From Nectonema munidae (taxonomy: Eukaryota; Nematomorpha; Nectonematoida; Nectonematidae), in assembly GCA_030549495.1 (NCBI GenBank), contig JAUIRK010000858.1, positions 198,501-262,500 on the forward strand: a DNA stretch of 64,000 bases. Reading direction: 5' to 3'. Positions 1-12,900 of the stretch are shown piece after piece (the stretch's first letter is position 1; each line of letters opens with the position of its first letter). A model generated the notes under the pieces. It did no database searches. It was not told the DNA's origin and worked only from the letters and a program-made list of their open reading frames with translations. The position numbers and the translations under genes are program-made.

Positions 1-298
1 GATGATGATGATGATGAAAAGCAATGAAAAAATCTTAATTTTTTCTCATAATTTCTGAAATTTACAGGAATGCAAGGTTGAATCCAAAATTTTTGATATG
101 ATTGTTTGAAGAGAGGCTTCAACTATACTATTATATTACATTTATATTAAAGATACTAAAAATTTTAAAGTGAAAATATTTGATTAGCTAATTTTTTTAA
201 CGCCCCCCCCCCCCCAAAGTGCCCAAAATTATTTCACCGCCTACTTATAAGCTTTCAACGCCCCTTGGGGGCGCTGGCTCCCACTTTCGGAAACGCTG
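1..298. mobile_element. Right end of a hAT-like element
   Basis: Read on the minus strand from 298, the end is CAGCGTTTCCGAAAGTGGG, followed by GCGCCCCCAAGGGGCG, the classic hAT-style terminus (CAGYGTTTCYCAAA type). The left end is off window or lost. A C-run lies at 203-215, and a GAT-repeat at 1-16 may be a separate LINE tail. The stretch belongs to the intron upstream of exon 1. Confidence 0.5.
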
Positions 299-386
299 AT
301 CTAGTTCAACGACTATCTGACTAGTTAACAAACTAATTAGCAATGAACATGTATACACATTTTAGATTTTTTTTCTTTAATACTAA

Positions 387-511
387 TTAACCCATTTAAT
401 ACAAATGCTCCCAAAGGAAACACAGATAAACTCTTATTTTGAATTGAATTAAATGGAGATTACTGAAGTTGCCTGCGTTCTCCGTGGTAACATTGGTGCT
501 AAATGGGTTAA
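387..511. mobile_element. piggyBac-like MITE, copy 1
   Basis: Flanked by TTAA at both ends (387-390 and 508-511), with inverted ends CCCATTTAATAC and GTGCTAAATGGG. It is 125 bp including the TTAA sites. TTAA target sites with CCC/GGG ends are the piggyBac hallmark. It is closest to copy 9 at 41104. Confidence 0.65.
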
Positions 512-710
512 CATCTAATTAACTTTCATCCATATGGATATTTAAATGAATATATAATTATTTGATTCATTTTTTTGCGGTTTACACTTTGGAGGCTCGT
601 AGTTTCTAATTTTTGATGTCACCACCTCTATTTAATGCTGATGATGATAAGCGCGGTCAGAAAACACGATGAATAATTGTTTTACACGCGTCGTGATATG
701 TTTCTTTTAG

Positions 711-945
711 ATCCCATCTGTATCGATCAAAAGTCATGTCTTTGGAATTGATTCACCTTGTTCTCTCTTCATCCTCTTCATATTTCTACAAATATATCTT
801 ACTTGTGAACTGTATTAAGCAGTTTCTCTGCCTCTCTCTCTCCAACAACAGCACCTCTCCCAATATCACCATCTTTACTTTATCGCTTTCCATATTTTTG
901 GAGCTTCTTGTTAATGCAAAAACCCATCTCAAAATGCAAATTGAA
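711..945 (+). CDS. ARFGEF1/2: ARFGEF exon 1 of window (HUS domain start)
   Basis: Acceptor TTTCTTTTAG ends at 710 and the donor GTATTC starts at 946. One base completes a codon, then 78 codons. The segments [29 protein letters not shown] and [20 protein letters not shown] match the start of the BIG HUS domain (human LRSKILSLQLLLS, AIKQYLCVALSKN, SIFLTLLSNFKTHLKMQ). It ends in phase 0. Confidence 0.92.
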
Positions 946-3900
946 GTATTCTACCACTATTTATTTACTTCTATCTCTCTCAATCTGCCAATTAAAATAA
1001 TTTCTCACAAGGACACAAAGCCTTAATTTTTTTGCTGTAAAATAAAATATAAAAAATCAAATCCTTACTGATATTTTACATAGTTAGTTATTTATTTACT
1101 TACTGTTAATTAACCCATTTTGTACTAATAGGCAGACCACTAGTAAAATTCTATTCAAAACAAGAGTTTGTCTGCCTTTCCTTTGGAAACATTGGTACTA
1201 AATGGGTTAATTAGTTATTCACTTAGTTTGGTAGTTTGTTACTTTTCCACTTAATTGTTTAATTATCTAGTGAGAGCTAGTTAGGCTGTTACTTATATAG
1301 CCAGTTAGGTATTTAGATAGTTAATTTCGATTTAACCTTTCAACGACCAGAATAATAAGACGATAACAAGTATAAAGCAATTCAGACGATTCGCATTTTT
1401 TTTAATTCGACATATGTCGACTGTGGTCGTTAACCGGTAAAAGTAAAATAACGCTATTAAGCTTATTTTTTAAAAAATTGATTTATGTTTTTAAAAAATA
1501 GTTTTCCAAAATTTTTATTCTTATTTTCATATTCTCAATTATACTTTTTTAGGTTTTTTTCAAGGAGATTTTTCTTGCAATTTTGGAAAATCCAAGCCCG
1601 TGTCATCACAAAATGGCAGTTATAGATATTTTGATGAAAATTTGCAAAGGTAAAATTTATTTGAAAAATCAAAGTCTTCATTTTTTCGACAATTGCTGGC
1701 AAATTCGATTTTGAAATGATTTTTTCATTAACTAATTTGTAAAATTGTCTGCCTTTGATAATCAAGAAAAGGTGTAACTAACTATTTCGTTAACAAAAGA
1801 TTCTTTGAGCAAGAATAAACTTTTGAGAGCAGCTCCAATTCAAGAATTCATTATATCAAAACAATTTTACTAGACATTTCTTTTATAGTTGATTATATCT
1901 ACCTATTTTCAATAAACGCAACTACACCATCCATGAATTGTAAAATACACGACTTTATTTTCCTTTTTACGGTGGACACTCTTCATCTACAATTCACTTA
2001 ACCCTTTGAGGCATGGGTTTTCTATCTTCTGCTTTCTTTCTCAATGAGTTTTTATATAAATTAAGCAGACGATTTTTGGACACTGGTGTCCCATTGAAAT
2101 CGTTTTCTCTATTTCAAACAAACTAATTCTTATCTTATCCGATTCCCTAAAGTTCTTTTGTTTACACTTAAATGGAACAAAGTACTATTACACTCGCTAA
2201 ATGTTTTTCATTGTAATATTTTTTTGTTTTATCATATGTGGGTTTTATTACCTCTGTATCTTACATTTTTTGCTGAAACATTAATGTTGGATAATATACA
2301 CTTCTATTTTTACTTGGTTTTTCTATAAAAAAAATTCTCTATTGTTTTTCCATGGATATTTAGTTACACTCATCATTTTGTTAATGACATTAATCTACGT
2401 ATGCGAACAATTAGAGTTCTTTTAACATCGCCAGTTACGCGTTCTCTCTCTCTCTCTCTATACTTTATGTCATTCGTTTAACCCATGGGTTCTCAAACGT
2501 TTTGACATAAGAAAGCCTTTGTCTTAAAATTTTTTATCACAAACTCCTACCATCCTGATATCGAAAATATAATGATTTTTAGTGTAATCTTTCAGTGAAA
2601 TATTTTAGAATGTAAAACAATCAAAACTTTAACTCAAACGGCTTTATTCAAAAACTAATAAAAAATATAAAAAATAGAACTTGAAAACACAAAGGAAAAA
2701 TAGTATTTTTTTATTTTTCAACATTAACATCAATCAGTGTGAAGATTATCCCTGCTTTTCGTAAATAATATGTTCTATCCTTTGTACATTTTTAGATAAA
2801 CAAAGTCGTAAGTCATGCTCGACATTTTTGATCTATGTTTTTCTTGATAAAGCGCAGAAAAACCTTGCTCACAAGTAATAAGTACTTGGAAACATTAGCA
2901 AGGATTTCAAAACTACTTTAGATATAAAGGAGTAGATATCACACATCTTAGACCAGAATGTGTTTCAATTGCATCTTTTGCAGTAGAGTCGTTCACCAAC
3001 TCTAAAAATTCTTCTTGCATATCTTCTGAGAGAAGATTAACATCCATGCTAAAAGGATTTCTAATCAATTTCTATTCAATCTCATTTAGTTCTGGAAAAT
3101 AAGCATGAAGCTCAATCTGTAAAGCTGCTAAATGGGATTTAACAAGCTTCAGAATTTCTAGTTTTTCTTTATATTCTCTTTTATCAAGCATTTCGCTAAG
3201 ATGTTCAAACATAGTAAAAAAATTTTTTGAAGCCTTTCTTCCCAAAGTTTAAGCTTCATTATAAACGATCTAGGTTTGTCCATGAAATCAATATAAACCT
3301 ACCTTAAAGTGACAAATTAAAAAACGTGAAAAATATCAGCTAAACAGGCCAGCTTTTGGAGCCATTGGTTGTCTGATAGTTTTCTAGCAAATTCCATTGA
3401 CTTCAACTTGTTATCTCGCATGAAGAATTCAGTAAGTTCTTTTTTCAGTGATTCAACCCTTGCTAATACGTTTCCCCTCGACAACCAGCGAACTTCAGTG
3501 TGAAGGAGTACATGTTCTTCGTTGCTTCCAAATTCCTGGCACAAGAGTGAAAAAAGTCTTGTATTTAAGGCGCTAGATTAGATTGCGTTCACCATGTGTA
3601 CAACATCGTGAAGCACTGATTTTAAATCAGAAGGGAGAGTTTTTGATGCCAACGCATATCGATGCAACATACAATGAAGATCTTTTATTTCAGAAGTCAC
3701 TTCCTCGAAAACCTGAACGATGGTCGAGCATTGGTGGTGCTCCTTTGGTTGTGATTGGACATACATTTCCCCATCTTAAACCTTTTTTTCTGAAAAAACA
3801 ATGAAACTTGGTTGAAAATATCTTCACCTTTTCTTTATCAATGTTTGACAAAATAAAAAATTTCCCTTAAAATGTTGGTCTTTGATATATCTTACAAATA

Positions 3901-6900
3901 CAAGAAGTTGAGCACATGAAGCAGTATCAGTCGACTCACCAAGTTGAATTGCAAAATTCCCGAAAGCAGAATCTTTTATTTCTGAAATTACCTGTTGCTT
4001 CACATCATCAGACATATCTGCTATTCCTCGATGAACAGAAACATTTGAAAGAGGTATTGATGAAACCTTCTGAGCAGAGTCCCTTCCAATGAGGCAACTT
4101 ATTATGTCTTTACAACAAGGAACTATCAATTTCTCTGCAATTTTATGAGGTTTTTCTTCTCTTGCTATTCTTTTATAATGATATCATGTAAGATGCACGT
4201 AAGCAGGCTTCATTAAACTGAATAAGAGGTCGTGAAGAATGAAAACGTGTTTTTAAACCTCTTCTTTTTGCTTGAAAAATGCAATATTTTTTGCCCTTAA
4301 AATTAGGATGGCAACTATTTAAATGGCGTTTCAAAAAAGCAGGCTTCATGTACTCCACTGCTAAAACTTTGTCACATATTACACACTGAGGAAAATCGAT
4401 GCTATTTTTATTGAGAAGTGTATTGCCAAATTGAATGTAGCTCTCATTATATTGTCTTTTTTTCGGTATTAAATTTATAAACAATTAAAAAATTCTAAAA
4501 TTAACCTAAAAATCATAAAAAGATCAAATACATCAAAAAATCGAAAAAATTAATTCATAATATTTCTTAACATTAATTCATCTTTAAAATCTTGAAAAAT
4601 ATTTTTACCAATCAAATCAATTTTTGATAATAAACAAATTAATTCGTCCAACCATTTTAAAATTAAGTTAGACGAAAAAATCTGAAGTAATTTTTCTTTT
4701 TTAATCAATTTTTTATAAGTTTTAAAAGCTCGCGGACCCCTGAAAAATTTCTCGCGAATCTCTGAGTTTGAGAAACGCCGTTTAAAATTGATAAAAAAAA
4801 TATTTTACCTAATTCTACGACAAATTAAAGATTGAATGCTTTTTATCACTTATCGCAATTGAAAGAAATGCTCCTAGAAAATTAAATTGTGATTTCAATG
4901 TTTTGTAAAATAGAAAAAAAACTTTAGTTTAAATAGTATTTTGACAATGAAAAAAGTTTCATATAAAAAATAACTTGATATTTCAAGTAGCATAAATTTT
5001 TTAAACAAAATTACCACTCAGCGCTTAATTTAATAATGCGCTTGAAATTAGTCAAGTGTATTTTCGAAGGAGGTACTCCTAGAGCTCCAACCACAGCACT
5101 TATTTGGGAGAAGGCTTCTAAAGCGTTAAGCACAATACTGTACACACCATATACACCTCTGCGTTGACGCTATCTTATTAGTGGGTCAATATTTGCTTCA
5201 ATTGCATTGCTTATATATTTTGAGCATTATTTGACATTTACTTTCTTTGTAATTCGTTTTTCTCTAAATTTACCTTGGAAATAGATCCTCAGTGCATCGT
5301 TGACATATATCTCAATTATGACTGTGATATTTCTGCGACAAACATCTTCACAAGATTGGTTTCCGCTTTGTTCAAAATTTCTCAAGAAAGATCCTTAGTT
5401 CTGTATGACGACTCATCTTCCCTTGCTCCCAATACAGTAAAAAGTATTAAGCTGAAATCTCTCCAGTGCTTGGTTTCCATCGTTCACTGCATGGTTGATT
5501 GGAGTAGGGACTTGTACATAGATCCTGTCTCTCAGTACCAAAACTCATTGATCCAACCAGGTTCCATCTATATATATATATATATATTTTTTTTTTCCAC
5601 TTTCTTTAATACTCTTATTTTTGTAGACAGTATTAATTATTATTTAACACCAATGACTAGTTATGGGACGTTGACAACATTCTTTACAACTACCATGCCG
5701 ATTCCCAAGAAAAAGAGCGATTTCCATTCTCCTTGGTTTAAAAAATTAACTTTGCTTTTTGAAAATCAGACCTAACGCATTCAGTATTTAGTCGACCTTG
5801 TGTAATTTAATCAGAGAACATTTTATTAAAGGTCTCAAAGTTAATTTTGAAATAAATGCTGTTATATGGTTTAGTCATTGACACTACTACCCAGAGCTTT
5901 TGTTTTGACTTTTATATTAATGGAGTGAAGTGTTGTGTAAAAGAAACATATTTTTACACTCCCTACAAGAGTTTCATTTAAAATCTAGGTTTCATTTATT
6001 TTGTATTAACAAATTGCCTAGCTTGTTCCTTTGTGATTGCTAATATGGTGATGAAGAATGCGAGTATTTTATTTATCAAATGATCATAAAATATATTTTG
6101 TTTTTCAATTATTCTTAATCATGTCAAATCGAAAAGAAAAAACTGTCATATTGTCTAATTTATGATGTAAGAATTGAATCTAAATTTAGATATTTATGCA
6201 AATTTTTTTAGGTAAATTGTTAAATGAGTATTAAAGAATTCAAACAACTTTAAAAACAAAATTCACTTGTCATGCCTTGCAAAAATAAATGAAATATCTT
6301 TTTAATGCTGAATGCTATACTAGAACCAACTTTTTCAAATATTATTAATTCATTATAAGATTTTTTTCATTTTTAAACAATATTTTAAAACGTAAAAATT
6401 TGAAGTAAGAATGCATATGTAAAATGTAACCTTATGAAAAAAGGAGAATAACGTCTGAAAGATCCTGTATGTCCATCATTTTATTCAATCTTTCAGAGTT
6501 TAGAGCCATTTTTCATTTCAAAGAATCAGAATAAAAGTTTCATAAAGGATGCTAAAATTTGCAGATACATTTCCTAAAAAACAGTATTTTTATGTTTCCA
6601 AATACGATTTATTTCTTGTAACTGCGACGATGACCAAGGGGAATAAAAGTTGACGTTAAAATATGAAAATGAGATTAGATACCTAAAAAATAATATTTAG
6701 ATTTTCACAATTGTAATAAAATATTAAATATTTAACATGTGTGATTTAAATTACCATATATTTTGGGTTTAAAGTCGCCCTACAGATAAGTCGACCCCCA
6801 ACATCTAAGTCAATATTTAAGATTTTGCTTATATCTGGGGTATAATTCGCTGTTTGTAATACGAAACTTGCCTAAGTTATTATAACAAAGATTCGTTTGA

Positions 6901-9900
6901 AGAACTTTTTGTATCAGATGATAACTTGCCAGGTTTCATGAATTTTAACTGGTAAATGCAATTACTTCTAATTTTAATGTTATTTTAAGTAAGAAATAAA
7001 AGATTTGAAGTTTTTCAAATTGTTGTTATTTAACACTTTTGATTTTTACGACGACATATTCCCCGAGGAATAAAAACACATCCAGGGGTTGACTTTGTAG
7101 TATTTACATCCACAGTTTCCTCACCAGGCTATCGTCTGTATCAGCCTAAGATTGGACCTGGTTACCTATAACAATATGCCACAAGATCAAAAATTTCGCT
7201 TTTTCTTACCTTTATATAAGACTACCTACAATTTTGGGATACTTTTGGTCAACCTATACACCGAAATATAGGTATATATATGAATAAAAAATCATGTTGT
7301 TTGTTTACCCTCAAAGACTCGTACATCTCTCACAAATTGTGATGCATCCATCTCATACTTAACTCTTACCAAGCTTTTAAGAAATTTAAAGCAAAAGTTT
7401 GATGTTATCATACAAGTAGTTGTCCTAGATATCTTCCTGAAGTCGAAGCTCTTTTTACAGAAATGTGAATAACAGCATACGCCTAACTGATGATTGCCAA
7501 TATGTCGAAAAACCAGGCCTAGATGACTTGCCTGGTTTGTATGATGACGTATATAAATTTGCTTACTCTTGCATACCCGTATATTTCTCACACATAGCAT
7601 ATCGTTTTATATATTTTCATCCTTTTCGAGTGAATACTTCAACTCCCAAAATGATCTCTCAATCTTTGCTTTTGAAGTTTTGCAATTTTTTTAATTTCAC
7701 GTACAAGGTAAAGGAAATTGAGATTTTTTTTTCTTTCTCTATGATTTCTGTCCGCATTGGTTGAAAATGCCATGAAGTTTTCTTTTGATATCAACTTCTT
7801 TTACCTCATATCATCTCATCGTCAATTTAAGCCACTGCTTCCCAAAGAAGACGTAATAAAGTGTTAATTCTCTTCCGACTATTCGGAAGTAACCAAAATA
7901 TTTTAAACGTTACTCAAAGATTGTGTGGTTAAAAGGGGATACAATTCTGTGAATACAATTTTAAGTAATGAAAGAAAGAGTATTTGAGTTATAGATAAAT
8001 AACAATATGTTTTTTTCGATGATGAAATGCGTATATTTGAGACTTGTGCATATAAATCCGGTGTCTTCTTACCAAAACTCATTGATTTAACCTGCTTTTA
8101 TGTATATTTCTTTCATGGAAAAATTTGAATGCCTAACTTTTTCACATCCTTAATAGATTCTTCGTTCAATGACAAAGTTTCATTTCAAAGCACAGCCCCT
8201 TCTAATTCTCCTTTTCCTAACACCTCCTCTCACGCGAGTCAGCAGGCAAGCGATGATCCTGCCCAATTTGAAAATCAAAAACACCAAAAGGATATCATGG
8301 AAGAAGGCATATACTTGTAAAGCTATTGATTGATATATACTATACTAATTTCTAACAGAGACTAGAATTGAGTTTGATTGGAGTGGAAATTTTATTATAC
8401 AATGGAGACCTTGGAAAAAGTCCCTATGCAGAGGTGTTTACAAATAGACCCTTGTTAAAGATTTCTAATGATGTCCTGTGCTATTCTTAATGATAGAGTA
8501 TGTTGAGTTAACCTTTCAAATTTGCCTAAAAAGAAACGTTAGTTGTTTTAAAGGTAAATTGTCTAAAAATAGATTTTTAATATTGCCTTTTAAGTGGCAC
8601 TATATTTTAGTGCTTGAGAAGTCTACATTAGTATTTTGAGCGATTTTTTATCAATGAATATAATATCCTTTTTGAAAAACAAATTTTCAGAAATGAAACT
8701 TTTCATATTATCTATGGCAATTCTATTTAAACAAACAAGAACTTTTTTCCTATGTACCTAATTTTGATTTTTTTGGAAGTAACTTATTATCCTTCTCTTT
8801 TTAATATCTTAAGGTCTTTTTCAAAATGACAGTTAATACTTCGTATACTTTGCATATTTCAATACTATTTCTTTTGCAATATGTTTAATATGTTGTGTGT
8901 AAATTTGAGTAGTTAAAACTTTGTCACTTAACGCTTTTTTTTCAAAGTTTCAATTTTTCTTGTAAATTGTTTTATCCTCTTTATAATGAACACTTTTATT
9001 GATTCCCTAGGACAGTGACTCGCAAAAAATGTAATGGATTTTTAGAATTAGTGATCCAAAATGACTGTATAATACCATAAGATACTAAAGAACAAAATTT
9101 ATTATAAATTGTTTATAAAATATTTTACCTTTTTAGATTCAACAAAAAACCTATTGATGGAATAAAATTTCTGCAAAGTCACAAATTGCTTGGAAACTCT
9201 ATAAATGATATAGCAGAATTTTTGAAAATGGAATCTCGTTTAGATAAAAGTTGTATTGGAGACTTTATTGGTGAACATCATAAGTATTATTTACTATTTT
9301 TAAAGTGCCTAGTTTTGATTTTTTTTTCTTGAATATCAATTTCATTTCCATATTCTTATAAAATTTCCTTGAAAAGACTCTCTCTGTGTATATTCTTTAG
9401 TTATACAGTAGATACCGACCGTAAAATTATCCCATTTGGAATTACGTCAATAAATTTACGTCTTAGTATTGCAAGCTTGAAAATTTTTTATTTATTGTGT
9501 GTTGTATTGTTGTAGAGCTAAATGTTACGCTCTAACTAAACCCTTTTAAAGTGCTTTGAGGATTTAATGATCCATGCATAGTTGATTCCAAGAAGCTTAC
9601 GTAGGTTCCATCTTATCCTCATTTCCTGGCTAATTTAACAGCTAGACGCAGCTTTTATGTTGCTTCCCATTGCCCCCAACTACTTTTTGGTTTGTTCCGA
9701 CTAACACCCAATAATTTAGGAGATTCTCTCATCCTTCACCTAACAGGTGTTTGGAAACAATTTTTCTATTCTCCTATTTTGCATTACAATCTCATATTCG
9801 CACACCTAATGACCAACAATTTTTGCCGGTATGAATATTATTGCTTTTAATATTTTTTATGATACAAACTTAAAAAAGTCTTGAATGAAAAAAATGTTAC

Positions 9901-12900
9901 CATCTCTAAATAATTTCAACTATATATGCCCATGAAGAATTTTTAGTATTATATTTTATTTGCTTAAACGGGGCTGTAATGATGAATATGAGTGTTCTTT
10001 TTCATCCACAAACTTATTTTAGCTTCAATAAAGAAGTGATGTACGCATACGTAGACAAATTTGACTTCAACGGCATGGACATTGTAGCTTCTTTGCGTTT
10101 GTTTCTAGAAGCTTTTAGGTTGCCTGGAGAAGCTCAGAAGATTGATCGTTTGATGGAAAAGTTCGCTGCACGCTTCATTCAATCAAATACAACGTTTCCA
10201 TTTTTATTATTTTTTTTTTCCGGCACATATGATGTGCCGCCCATAAAAGGCTAACCCAAACCCATATGCTGAAACCCCTTAGCTACAGTGTTTAGTATTT
10301 TATGGGTGCTGTCGAAATTTGAGTAGAGGTGTTTAGCATTTCAATTTAAAAAAGTCTCAATCTAAGATAAAATGTCAATATTCACATATCTTCTGAATAA
10401 ACTATTTTTGAGTAATATGTTAAATTTATTTTTGATACTTATTTGCAATATATTTTTGTATTTATCTTGTTTTCGTCAAATAAGAATAGAATTCTTATCA
10501 AGCTAACCTTTTGATCTTTCATAAGTTTATTTCATTCGTGTAAACTATATCTAGTTGATCTTAATTAACTAAAATTTTAATTTTTTTTGAATGATTATTT
10601 TAATAAATTATATAAAAAACAAAAAATTGAGCAATTTATTTTTAAATTATATATTTTTTTATAAATTCAAAAAATTCTCGTCGTGTATAAAGACCTTTTC
10701 ATTAAGGTGTGCATCATATAGATCAGAATATGGCCAGTGGAGTAGCCATAAAGTTATCTAAAATATTTTCAGGGTGGTGGTGCCCCAAAATTTTTATATC
10801 ACATATGAATATATAATTTTTTTTCTTAGGGGGCAGATCTCAGAAGCTCCCCTCTATTTATGCTTTGGACATGACAAATGCAAAAATAGGAAATAAAATT
10901 TTACGATTAAATGAGTGACAGCGCAACAACAAATGAAATACATGCATTTTACTTGGAAAAATGAGTGTACTATTTTCTTTTTTTGCTTTAATTTCTCCAT
11001 GATAATGTGAAATTGCTCAGGATTTCTCTTGATGCTTTATTTCTTTTAAATAAAGTTTTCTAAATTTACCTTTTCAATAATATATCCTTTATGAATTGGG
11101 ACAAGTTAGTGGCAGCCGATCTTTTGTTGCGAGTTTGCTGTGTCCCAATGCTCTGCATCTATTTGCCCCATTTGTTTGCACTATTCACATTCAACTTTTA
11201 GACAAAGCATTTTTTCGAGCGCCGACGCAGCATATGTTTTAGCGTATTCAATCATCATGCTCACAACTGACTTGCATTCTCCACAAGTAATTTATCTGCA
11301 TCTATATATCAAAAAGTTTGCGTCTTTTTTCATCATTGGGGGGAGAGCAGAAACCCCAAACTCTTTGACCTTATTATATGAACATTTTTGAATAATTTTT
11401 ATTTTCAAAAATCATACCACGCTAAAATCTACGCGTTTTTTATGACTTGCGTAGCGTGAGTAAGCGGGTATTGCTATCTCAATAATACTACTACTCGGTG
11501 GTGTATCATCTCCGACTATAAAATTAGGTTTCACAACCGCTCAATTATCGGTAAATGCAAAGTATTTACCTCTTCTTTGCTGATACTATTTAACCATAAA
11601 TTAGTAATAAGAAATCTTATTTTTGACTTTTTTTTTTAAGATTCTTGTCTCAAACTTAAAGTTCTAAGATGAGTACTTTCAGCAGTTAAAAATTTTGGAA
11701 TAAACTATTTCAAGAAAAAATGATTTATAGTGCGGGACATACATATATTACGTAAGACGAAATTGCTGAAATTTCAACCCCCTCCCTCTTGTAATGCATA
11801 CGACCTCAACAAACTCTTCTATTTGTAATCACCCTCGCTTGGCCTCTCCCTTTTCCCCTCTCCCTAAAGCAATGGAAAAGAAGCATAGATGGGTCTATAA
11901 ATACCACATGATTCACAAACTTTTTCTGAAAACCCTTGAATTACTTTTATGCAATAATATCGGTTCGCATTCTTAATATCACTTGTTAAAAGGAGATTTT
12001 ACCTTTTTAACTATTTTTGATGAACAAATGGACCCCCTAATTCAATTTTCATTCTTATTAGCCGCGACAAAAAGATTTAAAATATAATTTTTTGGTGATA
12101 GAGTTTGGGCGGAATTAAAAAATGTCATATATAAAACATTCTAATGTATTTTACCAGGTTAAACAAAAAATGACGAAAAAAGATTACATCAAAATGAACA
12201 GTGGAATAAATGAACAAGAGGATTTGCCTGAGGAATACTTGTCTAGGATTTACGATGAAATCGCTGGAAATGAGATTCGTGTCAAGTCCTCCACATCTCT
12301 TTCTTCTTTCTCTCTCACTAGTAATGAATTTTTTTCAATCTTATTTACGTATGCATTTCCCAGTGGAGGAGTACTAGGATAGAAATGGTCTCGAATGCCG
12401 CTAAAATATTCATCTTAAATTTGACTTTAAACATTTGTTAAGTATGTATTATATTTTACTCTAAGCGGTATTCAAAGAAGCCCGCGTTTTATTTATGTTC
12501 ATTTTAGAAGTTAGGAAATTATGTAAGATATAAAGTAAAATCATATATATATATATATATACATTCGTGATTGCGAAATTTATCCAAATATGGAATTATA
12601 AGAATCGTGCTTTTTTCTAAGTATCAGGATCATATCGAGAAAATTTGCTACCCTTTCCGTTTCTTTTGATCCGATTATTCAAAATGGTTGATGCCTGTGA
12701 AAGATTAAATAAACGGTATTTCAGTTTTATTGTTTAAATAAACGAATAATTAAATTAGGACACTTACGTTGAAGTAGGCATACACTTTAAATAAAGTCAT
12801 GTGTTTTATTTTGCTTACTTTAATAATTTATTGTTCATCGTTGTCGATTCTTTTTCGATAATAAGTGGATATGTTTGAGCCGTAAAATGATATATTTTAC

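Noticed and set aside
2440-2460. CT-repeat as a possible promoter element
   Set aside because: A simple TC microsatellite inside an intron, with no transcript start nearby.
5561-5775. Continuation of the exon 3 open frame
   Set aside because: It runs into a TA/T tract with no BIG similarity; the next exon joins in phase from 5560.
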